A DNA stretch of 64,000 nucleotides from JBGTBQ01 sp041749275. GTDB taxonomy: Bacteria > Acidobacteriota > Blastocatellia > Pyrinomonadales > Pyrinomonadaceae. A model generated the notes under the pieces. The model made no database searches. It was not told where the DNA came from and saw nothing but the letters and a program-made list of their open reading frames with translations. Of this stretch, positions 41,580 through 50,458 are shown piece after piece (positions within the stretch are counted from its first letter, which is position 1; the number at the start of each line of letters is the position of its first letter). Location of the stretch: positions 17,050 to 81,049 of the forward strand of contig JBGTBQ010000470.1 in assembly GCA_041749275.1 (NCBI GenBank). The letters run 5' to 3'. A program made the translations under genes and the position numbers.

Positions 41580-42838
41580 CCCGCCTTGTGCAGGCGGAAG
41601 CAACCACACTCGGCATCATCCGCGCCGGGGTGAGCGGCGTTTTCCTCATCGCTATTCTCTTCACCTCCGTCTCCGACATGGGCTACCTGCCCGTCACGAT
41701 CTTCAACCCGACCGGCGTCATGCAAATCTTCTCATGGGGATTTTATGACAGGCTTGTGACGCCGGGAGGGATGTCGGCGTTAAAATGCGCGATGGTGCTT
41801 TCACTATTGATGAGCACCGCCGGATATCTGACTCGTATTTCGAGCGTGACCTCCGCTTTACTGATTCTCTTTTTTCAGGGACTGCTCCGGAGCTGGCGCT
41901 TTACGCATGACGAAATGCTGGGCGTCTATTTTCTCATCATCCTCGCCTGCACTCCCTGCGGTGATGGCTTCTCCGTGGATAGCCTTCCCGGTGCTGACCG
42001 ACGGCGTAGAAAAAGTTTCGTCTACGGATACCCGATTTTGCTGATGCAGGCGTTGATAGCGTGGAGCTATTTTTCTTCCGCGGTCATCAAGTTGCGAGTC
42101 GCCGGGTTGAGCTATCTCGATCCCGATAAGATGCCGACTTACGCAATCATCCATTCGCTCGACAATTTGCATGACACGCAATTCCGCCTCGCCTTCATGC
42201 TGCCGAACTATCGAGATGTCGTGCCGCTCGCGGTGAGTTTGATACTTGTGTGGGAGCTGTTGTTTCCGCTGGCCGTCGTCTGGAAGCGTGCTCGCTGGGC
42301 GTTCTTGCTAGTGGGTGTCTTGTTTCACTTCTCGACGATGTTCCTGATGAACATCTTCTTCCCTTACACGTTGGCGATGTACCTCGTGTTCGTTGACTGG
42401 CCGAGGTGGATGAAACGTGTCGCGCAAGCGCCTCTGTTGAAGCACGCGGCAAGTTGGTGGAGAGATTTCCGCAACGTGCCTGAAACGTTTCCGGAACTGA
42501 CCGTCTCCGACAAGATTCCGCGCCGGGTGTTGCTTTGGGACGGCGATTGTGGCTTCTGCAAAGGATGGGTGAAGCGCCTTCAACGTTTCGCCGGTCGGCC
42601 TTTCGAAGCCCATCCGTATCAGTCGTTCGAGAAGGAATTACAACCAGAGTTATTGAATTGGTCGAGAAAGCAGATGCACTGGATTGACGCAAGCGGCAAG
42701 GTGGTCGGGGGCAGTCGAGCACTTGTCACCGTACTCGCTGAGTCGGGGCATTGTTTTTTGGCGGCGCTCCTCGAAAGCGCGCCGCTCAGACCTTTCGCTT
42801 GGTTCGGGTATCGCGTGGTAGCGAGGAATCGCGGTTGA
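41561..42838 (+). CDS. HTTM membrane protein fused to DCC thiol-oxidoreductase domain
   Basis: A 425-residue fusion. Residues about 15-310 carry multiple transmembrane helices of the HTTM type, related to vitamin K-dependent gamma-carboxylase (MLGVYFLIILACTPCGDGFSVDS, YPILLMQALIAWSYFSSAVIKLR, VGVLFHFSTMFLMNIFFPY). The C-terminal 105 residues are a DUF393/DCC thioredoxin-like domain beginning VLLWDGDCGFCKGWV with the C-x-x-C pair at C330 and C333, and ending VVGGSRALVTVLAESG. HTTM plus DCC fusions are known but their reaction is not. Membrane location and redox Cys suggest quinone-linked thiol chemistry, possibly reduction or oxidation linked to peptide maturation. It overlaps the previous gene by 19 bases. 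Confidence 0.82.
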   Translation: MALGTLTRLVQAEATTLGIIRAGVSGVFLIAILFTSVSDMGYLPVTIFNPTGVMQIFSWGFYDRLVTPGGMSALKCAMVLSLLMSTAGYLTRISSVTSALLILFFQGLLRSWRFTHDEMLGVYFLIILACTPCGDGFSVDSLPGADRRRRKSFVYGYPILLMQALIAWSYFSSAVIKLRVAGLSYLDPDKMPTYAIIHSLDNLHDTQFRLAFMLPNYRDVVPLAVSLILVWELLFPLAVVWKRARWAFLLVGVLFHFSTMFLMNIFFPYTLAMYLVFVDWPRWMKRVAQAPLLKHAASWWRDFRNVPETFPELTVSDKIPRRVLLWDGDCGFCKGWVKRLQRFAGRPFEAHPYQSFEKELQPELLNWSRKQMHWIDASGKVVGGSRALVTVLAESGHCFLAALLESAPLRPFAWFGYRVVARNRG

Positions 42839-42892
42839 TAAACTCGCGCCGGGTCGTTTCGCACGGTCGAAAGTCGAGGGACAAGCCGCGCG

Positions 42893-43369
42893 TCAGCAGG
42901 CGGGATAGCCAAAGGTGACGGTGTAATCAGGCGTCAACTTTTCCAGCAGCGGCTCACCATCAACTTCGAGCCAAGCGTGTCCGTCGAGCGCCCCGGACTC
43001 CTTTTTTCTCACACCGAAGACCACGCGTGACTCGATGCCACTCAACGCAAGATAGCGATAGAGCACCGGGGCGCGTTTCCAGCAGGTTGGCGTGTAGAGC
43101 CAGAAATCGGTTGCGAGTAAGAGGTCAATGAGCCGTGAGAGTTTTAGTTTGACCTCCGCGGGATCGCTGACGGGGCGACGACGGCGGAGGGGCGTGATGA
43201 TCGCCATCGCTTTCTCAAAAGGCAGTAAGTTCAAGAGCAGCGAAGTGACGGCGACCCATGCGGCCATGCGGAGCAGGAGGAGGCTGGAGAGAGGCTCGCG
43301 AAAGGTGAACCGCGCGGCCTGAGTTAGTTGTCGCCAAATGCTTCGGGCTTGAAAACTCATCTCAAACAA
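42893..43369 (-). CDS. Transglutaminase-like protease, lasso B2-like
   Basis: A 158-residue protein (start at 43369, or at a second Met nine bases later) read opposite to the rest of the locus and convergent with it. After an N-terminal helical part with a hydrophobic segment (about 26-50), it has the cysteine-protease core: C96 in TPTCWKRAPVLYRYL, H131 in LDGHAWLEV and D137, the catalytic triad of lasso-peptide B2 proteins (transglut_core3). Together with the PqqD-like protein it would cut the leader off the precursors two residues after the leader Thr. The opposite orientation suggests separate control. Confidence 0.82.
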   Translation of the reverse strand: MFEMSFQARSIWRQLTQAARFTFREPLSSLLLLRMAAWVAVTSLLLNLLPFEKAMAIITPLRRRRPVSDPAEVKLKLSRLIDLLLATDFWLYTPTCWKRAPVLYRYLALSGIESRVVFGVRKKESGALDGHAWLEVDGEPLLEKLTPDYTVTFGYPAC

Positions 43370-43425
43370 ACGAATTACACTGCGCCGCCCCGCCGCGATT
43401 TGTTAACATCGGCGCGAGAATAAAG

Positions 43426-44055
43426 ATGCTCATCCACGATGGACGGAAAGCGCATGAGCGCGCCGCACGCACTATCAGCCGAGGAGGCGTCATCGGCTTT
43501 CGCACCGACACATTTTACGGCCTCGGAGTTGACCCTTTCAACCATGAAGCACTCGACGCTCTGAACGACTTGAAGGGGCGGGAAGGTAAGCCCATCCTCG
43601 TTCTGGTGAGTAGCGTGGATGCCGCATCGCGCTTGATTGACACGCATTCGCCGCTGTTCGGAGCGGTGTGCGCGAGGCATTGGCCGGGCGCCCTCACGCT
43701 GGTTTGCAAAGCGCGCCCGGAAGTGCCTGAAGCGCTGACGGCGGGGACGGGAACGGTCGGTGTGCGTCTCCCGGACGATGCGAGTGTGACTGCACTGGTG
43801 CGCGCGTGCGGCGGCGCGTTAACCGCAACGAGCGCTAATCCGGCTGGCGCGCCGCCCGCGCGGTGTGCCGCTGAAGTGGAGCACTATTTTCAGGAGCGGC
43901 TCGACTTAATCATAGATGGCGGGGCGTGTCGAGCCGAGCAGCCTTCGACGGTGCTCGACATCGAAAGCGACCCGCCTTCGATGATCCGCGAGGGCGTCGT
44001 GCCCCGGCACGAATTAGCCGCTACTTTTAAAGAACTGGGCATAGCACTCGCCTGA
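43426..44055 (+). CDS. L-threonylcarbamoyladenylate synthase (Sua5/YciO/YrdC family)
   Basis: A 209-residue protein of the Sua5/YrdC family, which makes threonylcarbamoyl-AMP from Thr, bicarbonate and ATP for the t6A base of tRNAs. Core motifs are GGVIGFRTDTFYGLGVD, the K-x-R-x-x-x-P pattern LKGREGKPILVLV, HWPGALTLVCKA, TGTVGVRLPDD and LTATSANPAG. It lacks the C-terminal Sua5 domain, so it is the TsaC-like short form. tsaB, another t6A gene, lies at 50459-51280. It is divergent from the B2-like gene with only 56 bases between, a space that must hold both promoters. Confidence 0.88.
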   Translation: MLIHDGRKAHERAARTISRGGVIGFRTDTFYGLGVDPFNHEALDALNDLKGREGKPILVLVSSVDAASRLIDTHSPLFGAVCARHWPGALTLVCKARPEVPEALTAGTGTVGVRLPDDASVTALVRACGGALTATSANPAGAPPARCAAEVEHYFQERLDLIIDGGACRAEQPSTVLDIESDPPSMIREGVVPRHELAATFKELGIALA

Positions 44056-44093
44056 AACGCACGTATCCGCGGGAAGTTTGCCGGCACGTCTCA

Positions 44094-45752
44094 TCACTTC
44101 TCAATAGTAACGAGTCTCAGGAAGCTGAAATCGTTACTCGCGTCAATTTTTATGTTCCCGACGTTCTTCCGCGCGATAACCATCACGTCCGGATACCAGA
44201 GCGGCAGCATCGGTAAATCGCGGCTGACGATCTCCTGCGCCTGTGTATAGAGCGTTCTCGCTTTTTCACGGTCGAAAGTGCCGATGGCTTCGGAGAGGAT
44301 GCGGTCAAGCTCCGGGTTGCGATAGCGTTGGCGGTTGCGACCATTCGCGCGGCTGGCCGACGGTATCTCGCTGGAGTGGAAGAGGTCATAGAGAAAAATC
44401 GGGTCTTGATTGCCGCCGACCCAACGGAGTGTGCTCATCTGGAACTGACCTTTGCTCAACTGGTCAATGAGCGTCGGCGTCTCGAAGGTCTCAATCTGGG
44501 CGGGGATGCCGATGGCCTTCAACGCATTTTGAATCACACCGGCATACTGGCTGACGGCGGAGTTGCCCGCCGAAATCTTCAACACAACAGGCTTGTCGAA
44601 ACGCGCGCCCGGCCCGTCGCCGTCCGGGTCGCGGAAACCGGCTTCATCGAGTAACTGCTTGGCGCGGGCGGGGTCGTAGTTATAGACCTGACCGGGGATG
44701 TACGCCCAAGACTCTTGCGGGAGGATGGAGTGTGCGACGCGGGCTTGTCCCAGCATCAGTTCGCGGACGATGCCTTCGCGGTCAATGGCGTGTGCGATGG
44801 CCTGGCGCACCTTGACGTTGTTGAGCGGGGGCTGCTCAACGTTGAAGCCGAGATAGACGATGTTCGCGCCGGGGAACCTTTCGACTTTGAGATTCGGGTC
44901 GCTGGAGAAGAACTTGTAAGTGTCGGGCGTGATGTTGGCGGCGCCGCTCACGAGGTCGAGGCGACCGCTCTGCAACTCGGCCTGAAGCGTGTTCGCATCG
45001 AGAATCGTGCGGACGCGCAGTTCCTTAATGTTCGGCGCGCCCTGCCAGTATTTATCGAATGCCTTCAGGTCTACGAACTTTTGCGATTCTTCATGCCGGA
45101 CGAACTGGAACGGGCCAGAGCCGACCGGGTTCTGTTTCTGCGTGTCGGCGCTGCCTTGCGGGATGACGGGCAGTGAGACGAGATTGGGCAGGAGCTGGAG
45201 CCACGGCTTACGGAGGCGGATTACCAGCGTGCTCGGGTCGGGCGTCTCGATGGAGGTGATATAAAGTTGGGCGCCGGCGGGGTTTCCTTGAGCGCTATCT
45301 CCGACGGTGGGGTTGCTGCTCGCCTTACCCGTGGTCGCGCCCCCGGCGGGAGCAGGCTCGAAAAATGGCGCCTTCTTTTTCTTGTTCGATGAGAAGAGAG
45401 CTTCGAGCGTGTACTTCGCGTCGGCGGAGGTCAGCGGTTTACCGTCGTGAAAGGTGACGCCTTCGGGCAGCGTGAAAGTCGTCGTCAAGCCATCCGGGGA
45501 AACGGAGATGTTCGACGCGAGGTCGCCGACGTAATCGAATTTTTCATTCTTTCGCACCAGCGAGTTGAACATGAGTTGGCGGAGGCGTTCGCTGGCGGCG
45601 TCCGTGCTGTCGAGCGGGTCGAAGGTGGAGGGGTCTGTATCAAGCATGGTGACGAACGGTTCGCCCGTGTGGTCACTCCCTCCGCCGCATCCCGACAGCA
45701 GGACGAGAAGGATGGTTGTCAAAAGGGCGCCGACAGCTCGCCGAGTGCTCAT
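44094..45752 (-). CDS. Extracellular solute-binding lipoprotein, family 5 (peptide transport)
   Basis: A 552-residue SBP_bac_5 protein from the ATG at 45752. The lipobox is LLSGC, with the lipidated Cys at about 22, followed by GGGSDHTG. Mature motifs typical of the family are VTMLDTDPSTFDPLDSTDAASERLRQLMFNSLV, DGLTTTFTLPEGVTFHDGKPLTSADAKYTLEAL, GSGPFQFVRHEE and RQAIAHAIDREGIV. It binds oligopeptides, possibly muropeptides or similar ligands, in an ABC system whose permease and ATPase genes are not in the window. Its ATG overlaps the stop of nagZ by one base, so it is coupled to a cell-wall recycling enzyme, which hints that its ligand is a cell-wall peptide. Confidence 0.88.
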   Translation of the reverse strand: MSTRRAVGALLTTILLVLLSGCGGGSDHTGEPFVTMLDTDPSTFDPLDSTDAASERLRQLMFNSLVRKNEKFDYVGDLASNISVSPDGLTTTFTLPEGVTFHDGKPLTSADAKYTLEALFSSNKKKKAPFFEPAPAGGATTGKASSNPTVGDSAQGNPAGAQLYITSIETPDPSTLVIRLRKPWLQLLPNLVSLPVIPQGSADTQKQNPVGSGPFQFVRHEESQKFVDLKAFDKYWQGAPNIKELRVRTILDANTLQAELQSGRLDLVSGAANITPDTYKFFSSDPNLKVERFPGANIVYLGFNVEQPPLNNVKVRQAIAHAIDREGIVRELMLGQARVAHSILPQESWAYIPGQVYNYDPARAKQLLDEAGFRDPDGDGPGARFDKPVVLKISAGNSAVSQYAGVIQNALKAIGIPAQIETFETPTLIDQLSKGQFQMSTLRWVGGNQDPIFLYDLFHSSEIPSASRANGRNRQRYRNPELDRILSEAIGTFDREKARTLYTQAQEIVSRDLPMLPLWYPDVMVIARKNVGNIKIDASNDFSFLRLVTIEK

Positions 45753-46897
45753 CAAGATTTGCCTCCGTAAACATAATTGAGTTTGTCGTTGAGTTCGGCG
45801 ACCTGCAAAGAAAGTTCGCCGAAGCGTTTCAGATCGAAGGGGAGGGGCGGCTGCGCCAGTGTTTTGAAGGCGGCGATGCGTTTGAGAGATGCCTCGATTC
45901 GTTCGCCGTTGAGAATGCCTTCGCGTGCGGCGCTGAGGAGAGCGTCGTAGCCGCGCCGGATCAATTCCGGTCGAGCGCAGATGAGGAGCATGTCCTCGCC
46001 GGCCTCGATGGCGCGCAGCGCAGTGTCTTCGATCTCTCTATGTTTCGCAATCGCGCCCATCTCAAGGTCATCCGTCAAGACCAGACCATCGTATCCCAGT
46101 TCATCACGCAAAAGGCTCGTCACGATATGTGGATTGATCGAAGCGGGGACGAGCCGGCCCCCAGCGAAGCCGCGGTGGATGTCAATATTGGGGAATCCAC
46201 CATGACTGACCATGACCGCGCGCACCATGTTGTCCTCGCGCTGGAAAAGCTCGATGTACGGAGCGAGGTCTTGCGCTAACAGATCGTCATGCGACAACGG
46301 AATGACGGGCATCTCATCGTGCGAGTCTACCTCGCCCGCTCCGATGCCCGGAAAGTGCTTGGCGCAGCCGAGGCAGCCCGCGCCCTGTAGTCCGCGCAGG
46401 TAGACCATCGTATAGCCAAGCACCTCACCGGGCGACCGCCCGAAGGAGCGCGAGTAGAGGCCGTTCGACAGCAGGTCGCGGTCGTCGGTCATAATTGAGA
46501 GGACGGGCGCAAAGTTCATGTTGAAGCCGAGCAGTCGCAGCACCTCGCCCGTGATGCTCCCGTGGGCGCGAGCGCCGGCGAGGTCGCCGTGTTGGCGTAT
46601 GACGCGAGCGGCAGGCATCGGCGTGAAGATTTTGCGGAGGCGGTCAACGAGGCCGCCTTCTTGGTCAATACCCAGCAGCGGCGCGGTGGGCAACATCTCG
46701 CGCACGCCGTCGAGCAGACCGCGAAGCTGAACGGGCGAGGCGACGTTGCGACCGAAGATGATGACCCCGCCCGGCTTGACGTAATCCAACAGTTCACGCG
46801 TCGCGTCGTCGAGTTCGGTCCCCGGGAGTCCGATGTAAAGGAGTTGGCCGATCTGTTGTTCGAGGGGGAGGGAAAGAAGGTTGTCGTGGTCTGTCAT
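45752..46897 (-). CDS. nagZ: Beta-N-acetylhexosaminidase, GH3 family
   Basis: A 381-residue family 3 glycoside hydrolase from the ATG at 46897. Conserved blocks are RLKKIFTPMPAARV-type N-terminal barrel strands, the NagZ signature KHFPGIGAGEVDSHDEMPVI (with the catalytic His-Asp dyad region D-S-H), MVSHGGFPNI, and the catalytic nucleophile Asp in LVLTDDLEMGAI. It removes N-acetylglucosamine from muropeptides in peptidoglycan recycling. The usual signature reads K-H-F-P-G-H-G-D; here it is K-H-F-P-G-I-G-A, a variation outside the catalytic residues. It is coupled with the solute-binding protein gene. Confidence 0.87.
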   Translation of the reverse strand: MTDHDNLLSLPLEQQIGQLLYIGLPGTELDDATRELLDYVKPGGVIIFGRNVASPVQLRGLLDGVREMLPTAPLLGIDQEGGLVDRLRKIFTPMPAARVIRQHGDLAGARAHGSITGEVLRLLGFNMNFAPVLSIMTDDRDLLSNGLYSRSFGRSPGEVLGYTMVYLRGLQGAGCLGCAKHFPGIGAGEVDSHDEMPVIPLSHDDLLAQDLAPYIELFQREDNMVRAVMVSHGGFPNIDIHRGFAGGRLVPASINPHIVTSLLRDELGYDGLVLTDDLEMGAIAKHREIEDTALRAIEAGEDMLLICARPELIRRGYDALLSAAREGILNGERIEASLKRIAAFKTLAQPPLPFDLKRFGELSLQVAELNDKLNYVYGGKS

Positions 46898-46966
46898 GTA
46901 AAGGGCCGCGTAGTCTCTGCAATGGAACAAAAGGGTGAGTCAACTCCGCACGCTATGCAGCGGAGA

Positions 46967-49756
46967 TCACATGATGCGTTTCTTCAGGTCGTGGAGAATT
47001 CGATGCGCTTCCTCCGATGAGACGGTTTCTACATCAATTCCACGAAGCTCGTCAAGAATGCTCTGGTTGGCTGTGTCGAAGAGTGTGACCTGCGCGGCGA
47101 GTGCGCGCCGTCCGGCACGCGACGCCGCGCGTTCGAGCGCGTCCACGCCCGCCATTTCTTCAACACCGGATTGGGGGATGTCCGCGACATGGTCGTCCGG
47201 ATTATCAGCGAACACATCCAATTCGTAACGCTCCAGTTTTTGCAAAACTTCACGAGCGCGTTCGATCACAGGGGGCGGCAGCCCCGCGAGACGGGCCACC
47301 TCGATGCCATATGATTTTGACGCGCGCCCGCGTTCGATGCGGTAGAGGAAAATGATGTCGCCCTCGCGCTCGGCGACACGGATTTGATAATTTTGCGCGC
47401 CGGGGAGCCGGTCGGCCAGTTCCGTCAGTTCGTGATAGTGCGTGGCGAAGAGCGTTTTGGCGGTGCGTTCCGGCGAGTCGTGTAGGTACTCGGCGACGGC
47501 CCAAGCGATGGAGAGACCGTCAAAGGTCGCCGTGCCGCGGCCTATCTCATCGAGGATGACGAGCGAGCGCGGCGTCGCATTGTGCAGGATCGCAGCCGTC
47601 TCCGTCATCTCGACCATAAAGGTCGAGCGCCCGCGCGTGAGGTCGTCAGAGGCGCCGACGCGCGTCCAGATACGGTCGAGGACTGGGAGCCGCGCGCGTT
47701 CAGCCGGCACGAAAGAACCCATTTGCGCCATGAGTGCGATGAGAGCGGTCTGGCGAAGAATAGTACTTTTGCCGCCCATGTTTGGTCCGGTGATGATGAG
47801 CAGACGATCAGTCGAATTGTTAAGATAGATGTTATTCGGCACGAACGGCGTCTCGCCGAGAGCTTCGATCACCGGGTGTCGCCCGGCGATGATCTCCATC
47901 TCGTCGCCGTCGTGTAGGACGGGGCGATTGTAACGGCGACGGATGGCAACCTCCGCGAGTGAGACGAGTGCGTCGAGCATGGAGAGGGCGCGCGCCGTCG
48001 CTTGCAAACGCTTTGTTTCGGCGGCGACGTTCGCACGAACTTCACTGAAAATACGGGCTTCGATCTCAAGGATGCGCCCTTCGGCTCCGAGGACTCTCTG
48101 CTCGAGGTCTTTCAACTCTCCGGTCGAGAACCGCTCCGCGTTGGTGAGCGTCTGTCGGCGTTCGTAATCCGCGGGCACGCGGCTGGCGTTCGCCTTCGAG
48201 ACTTCGATGAAGTATCCGAAGACATTGTTGAAACGGACGCGGAGGGTCGAAATGCCCGTGCGCGTTCGTTCACGCGATTCGAGCGCGGCGATGGTCTGTT
48301 TGGCATTGCGACTGAGCGCGCGCAATTCGTCCAGTTCCGCGTCGTAACCATCGCGGATCGCGCCGCCGTCAGTAAGGTTGATCGGCGGGTCATCGCTGAT
48401 TGCGGCGGAAATCAACTCGCGAACTTCAGGCAGCTCTTCCGTATTCTCTCGGAGGATTTGCAGCAGCGACGACTCCGCATCCGATAACGCCTTGAGGATG
48501 GGCGGGACTTGTTCGAGCGAACGTTTGAGGGCGGCGAGGTCGCGTGGGTTGGCGGTTCCGAGGTTGATGCGTCCGATGAGCCGTTCGAGGTCGGCGACTT
48601 CACGTAGAAGAGCGCGCACGCGGTCGCGCTTCAATTGCGAAGAGGATAGCTCCTGCACCGCCGAGTGGCGGGCTTCGATTTCCCCACGCCGCACGGAAGG
48701 GCGCAACAGCCATGAACGAAGGAGGCGTGCGCCCATCCCCGTCACGGTGGCGTCGAGCACGTCGAAGAGGGAATTACCGCGTCCGCCGCCCTGTGTGACG
48801 GTCAATTCGAGGTTGCGGCAGGTCACGGCGTCAAGGACAAGATGGTCGTAGGTCTCGAAAAAACTGATATCCGAGACGTGCGCGGCGGCGGCGCGCTGCG
48901 ATTCGCGTGCATAACGAAGGCATGAACCCGCCGCGCTGACCGCCTCCGTCTTTCGTTCCAGCCCATAACCTTCGAGGGTGCGAACGCCGAACTGTTCAAG
49001 CAGGAGCGTAGCGCAGGAGATAGGCTCCCAGAGCCAGTCGTCGAGGGGCGTGAGCGCCATGCCGACGCCATTGCTGACGACGTGGTCAGCCGGCGTGATA
49101 TGTGCGACGGGTGAGCCTGAATCCTGTGGATGGTTCGTCAACGGAAGAGGGGCTGTGTGCGCCCCGCGTCCGGCGTAAGCATCCTTGACGAGGGGCGCGA
49201 GCGTTGACGGGTAGAGCAACTCGCGTGGAGCATAGCTTTCAATATCGGCACGGATGCGCGACCAAGCATCAGGCCCGGACACTTCCGTAGCGCGAAACTC
49301 GCCGGTCGAGAGGTCGAGAAAGGCGGCGCCGAAAGTGTCACCGGCGCCGCAGACGGCGGCGAGAAAGATCGCCTCTCTGGACTCGATCAGGTTGGGGTCA
49401 ATCGCAGTACCGGGCGTGATGATACGGACGACTTCGCGGCGGACGAGTTTTTTCAGTTTCGAAGCGTCTTCGGTCTGTTCGCAGATGGCAACGCGGTAGC
49501 CCTTTCGAATCAGACGCGCGACATGATTGGCAACGGCATGGTGCGGCACGCCGCACATGGGAATCGGCGTGCCGCGTTCCTTGTGGCGGGCGGTCAGCGT
49601 GATTTCCAGTTCGCGTGCACCAGTAACTGCGTCATCGAAGAAAAGTTCGTAGAAGTCGCCGAGTCTGAAGAACAGGAGCGTGCCGGGATGCTGTCGTTTA
49701 AGCTCTTGATACTGGCGCAGCATCGGGGTCAGAGGAGTGTTGGTATTCGTCGTCAT
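46967..49756 (-). CDS. mutS: DNA mismatch repair ATPase MutS (copy 2)
   Basis: A second full-length MutS, 929 residues from the ATG at 49756, chosen for its AGGA ribosome binding site; the frame is open to 49816. The mismatch-binding F-x-E is intact (GDFYELF, F35, Y36, E37). ATPase motifs are GPNMGGKSTILRQTALIALMAQMGSFVPA, STFMVEMTETAAIL, LVILDEIGRGTATFDG and ATHYHELTEL. It is longer than copy 1, with insertions in the connector domain (an extra HTAPLPLTNHPQDSGS segment) and a longer C-terminal tail (SEEAHRILHDLKKRIM). The tail pattern is closer to typical MutS dimer/tetramer tails, so this is the better candidate for the housekeeping copy. The two proteins are clearly paralogues of the same MutS1 class, not MutS2. 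Confidence 0.93.
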   Translation of the reverse strand: MTTNTNTPLTPMLRQYQELKRQHPGTLLFFRLGDFYELFFDDAVTGARELEITLTARHKERGTPIPMCGVPHHAVANHVARLIRKGYRVAICEQTEDASKLKKLVRREVVRIITPGTAIDPNLIESREAIFLAAVCGAGDTFGAAFLDLSTGEFRATEVSGPDAWSRIRADIESYAPRELLYPSTLAPLVKDAYAGRGAHTAPLPLTNHPQDSGSPVAHITPADHVVSNGVGMALTPLDDWLWEPISCATLLLEQFGVRTLEGYGLERKTEAVSAAGSCLRYARESQRAAAAHVSDISFFETYDHLVLDAVTCRNLELTVTQGGGRGNSLFDVLDATVTGMGARLLRSWLLRPSVRRGEIEARHSAVQELSSSQLKRDRVRALLREVADLERLIGRINLGTANPRDLAALKRSLEQVPPILKALSDAESSLLQILRENTEELPEVRELISAAISDDPPINLTDGGAIRDGYDAELDELRALSRNAKQTIAALESRERTRTGISTLRVRFNNVFGYFIEVSKANASRVPADYERRQTLTNAERFSTGELKDLEQRVLGAEGRILEIEARIFSEVRANVAAETKRLQATARALSMLDALVSLAEVAIRRRYNRPVLHDGDEMEIIAGRHPVIEALGETPFVPNNIYLNNSTDRLLIITGPNMGGKSTILRQTALIALMAQMGSFVPAERARLPVLDRIWTRVGASDDLTRGRSTFMVEMTETAAILHNATPRSLVILDEIGRGTATFDGLSIAWAVAEYLHDSPERTAKTLFATHYHELTELADRLPGAQNYQIRVAEREGDIIFLYRIERGRASKSYGIEVARLAGLPPPVIERAREVLQKLERYELDVFADNPDDHVADIPQSGVEEMAGVDALERAASRAGRRALAAQVTLFDTANQSILDELRGIDVETVSSEEAHRILHDLKKRIM

Positions 49757-49979
49757 CAATTCCTGTCCCAGTGAGGAGTGGAAAGTAACTTGCAAACAGC
49801 GAATAAAAGCTATCACAGGAATGGTCGAAAGGCACGGAAGGGGCAGTCCAAAATAAACGATTTCACGATCTTTTTAAATTTTTCTGTTTTACAATTCGAA
49901 GGCGAGTTGGGCTTTAACGAATGGGTGTGAAATTGAAGCAAGTGTTGGTGTCTAAGCGACTCGATGGAGGGGTTTCAAG

Positions 49980-50405
49980 ATGGAATTATCCAGACAGGTG
50001 GCGACGCTGTTTCTACTGGCAATCCCCATCGCGTGCATTGCATGGACGATCACGCACGAGGAAGTGTTTCGGGAACCGAGAGAATATTGCGTCAGGAAAA
50101 GTAAGTCCTGTCGTCGCTGGTTCACACGGAAGTTCTTCTATCTCTTTACATGTGAATACTGTTTCAGTCATTACGTTACGCTCTTCTTCATCTATCTCAC
50201 GGGCTACAAATTGCTATCCGAAGACTGGCGGGGTTACCTGATTGGAGGCTTTGCTTTGGTGTGGGTGGCGAATCAATATATGAGCCTCTACAACAGACTC
50301 CGTTTAGACATTAAGAGCGAGGCCATCGAGGCGAATCTGAAGGAGGAGATAGCATCGCGGACAGGCGGCGGGGAAAGTAGCGGAGCGCCGACTGCGAAAA
50401 GCTAA
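49980..50405 (+). CDS. Small membrane protein of unknown function
   Basis: A 141-residue protein with a strong ribosome binding site (GGAGGGG, nine bases before the ATG). Hydrophobic helices are at about 6-24, 55-78 and 86-100. Between the first two is a Cys-rich loop (EYCVRKSKSCRRW and FTCEYCFSHYVT). The C-x-x-C in FTCEYC and the F-S-H-Y-V-T sequence recall DUF1360-like membrane proteins, but I am not sure of the family. The C-terminal tail is hydrophilic and disordered. It stands alone between mutS and tsaB. Confidence 0.7.
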   Translation: MELSRQVATLFLLAIPIACIAWTITHEEVFREPREYCVRKSKSCRRWFTRKFFYLFTCEYCFSHYVTLFFIYLTGYKLLSEDWRGYLIGGFALVWVANQYMSLYNRLRLDIKSEAIEANLKEEIASRTGGGESSGAPTAKS

Positions 50406-50411
50406 CGAGAT

Positions 50412-50441
50412 TTGATTTGATTATGCCATCGCACCTATAAT
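50412..50441 (+). promoter_or_regulatory. Putative promoter of tsaB
   Basis: TTGATT at 50412-50417 and a perfect TATAAT at 50436-50441 are 18 bases apart. Transcription would start near 50448, only about a dozen bases before the ATG at 50459, leaving a nearly leaderless mRNA without a Shine-Dalgarno site. Confidence 0.45.
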
Positions 50442-50458
50442 CTCGACGTAAGCAAAAC

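Noticed and set aside
34400..43369. Ordinary lasso-peptide cluster
   Set aside because: No asparagine-synthetase-like cyclase is present and the predicted cores contain no Asp or Glu for the macrolactam.
46967..49756. Second MutS as MutS2
   Set aside because: It has the mismatch-reading F-x-E domain and no Smr domain, so it belongs to the MutS1 class.
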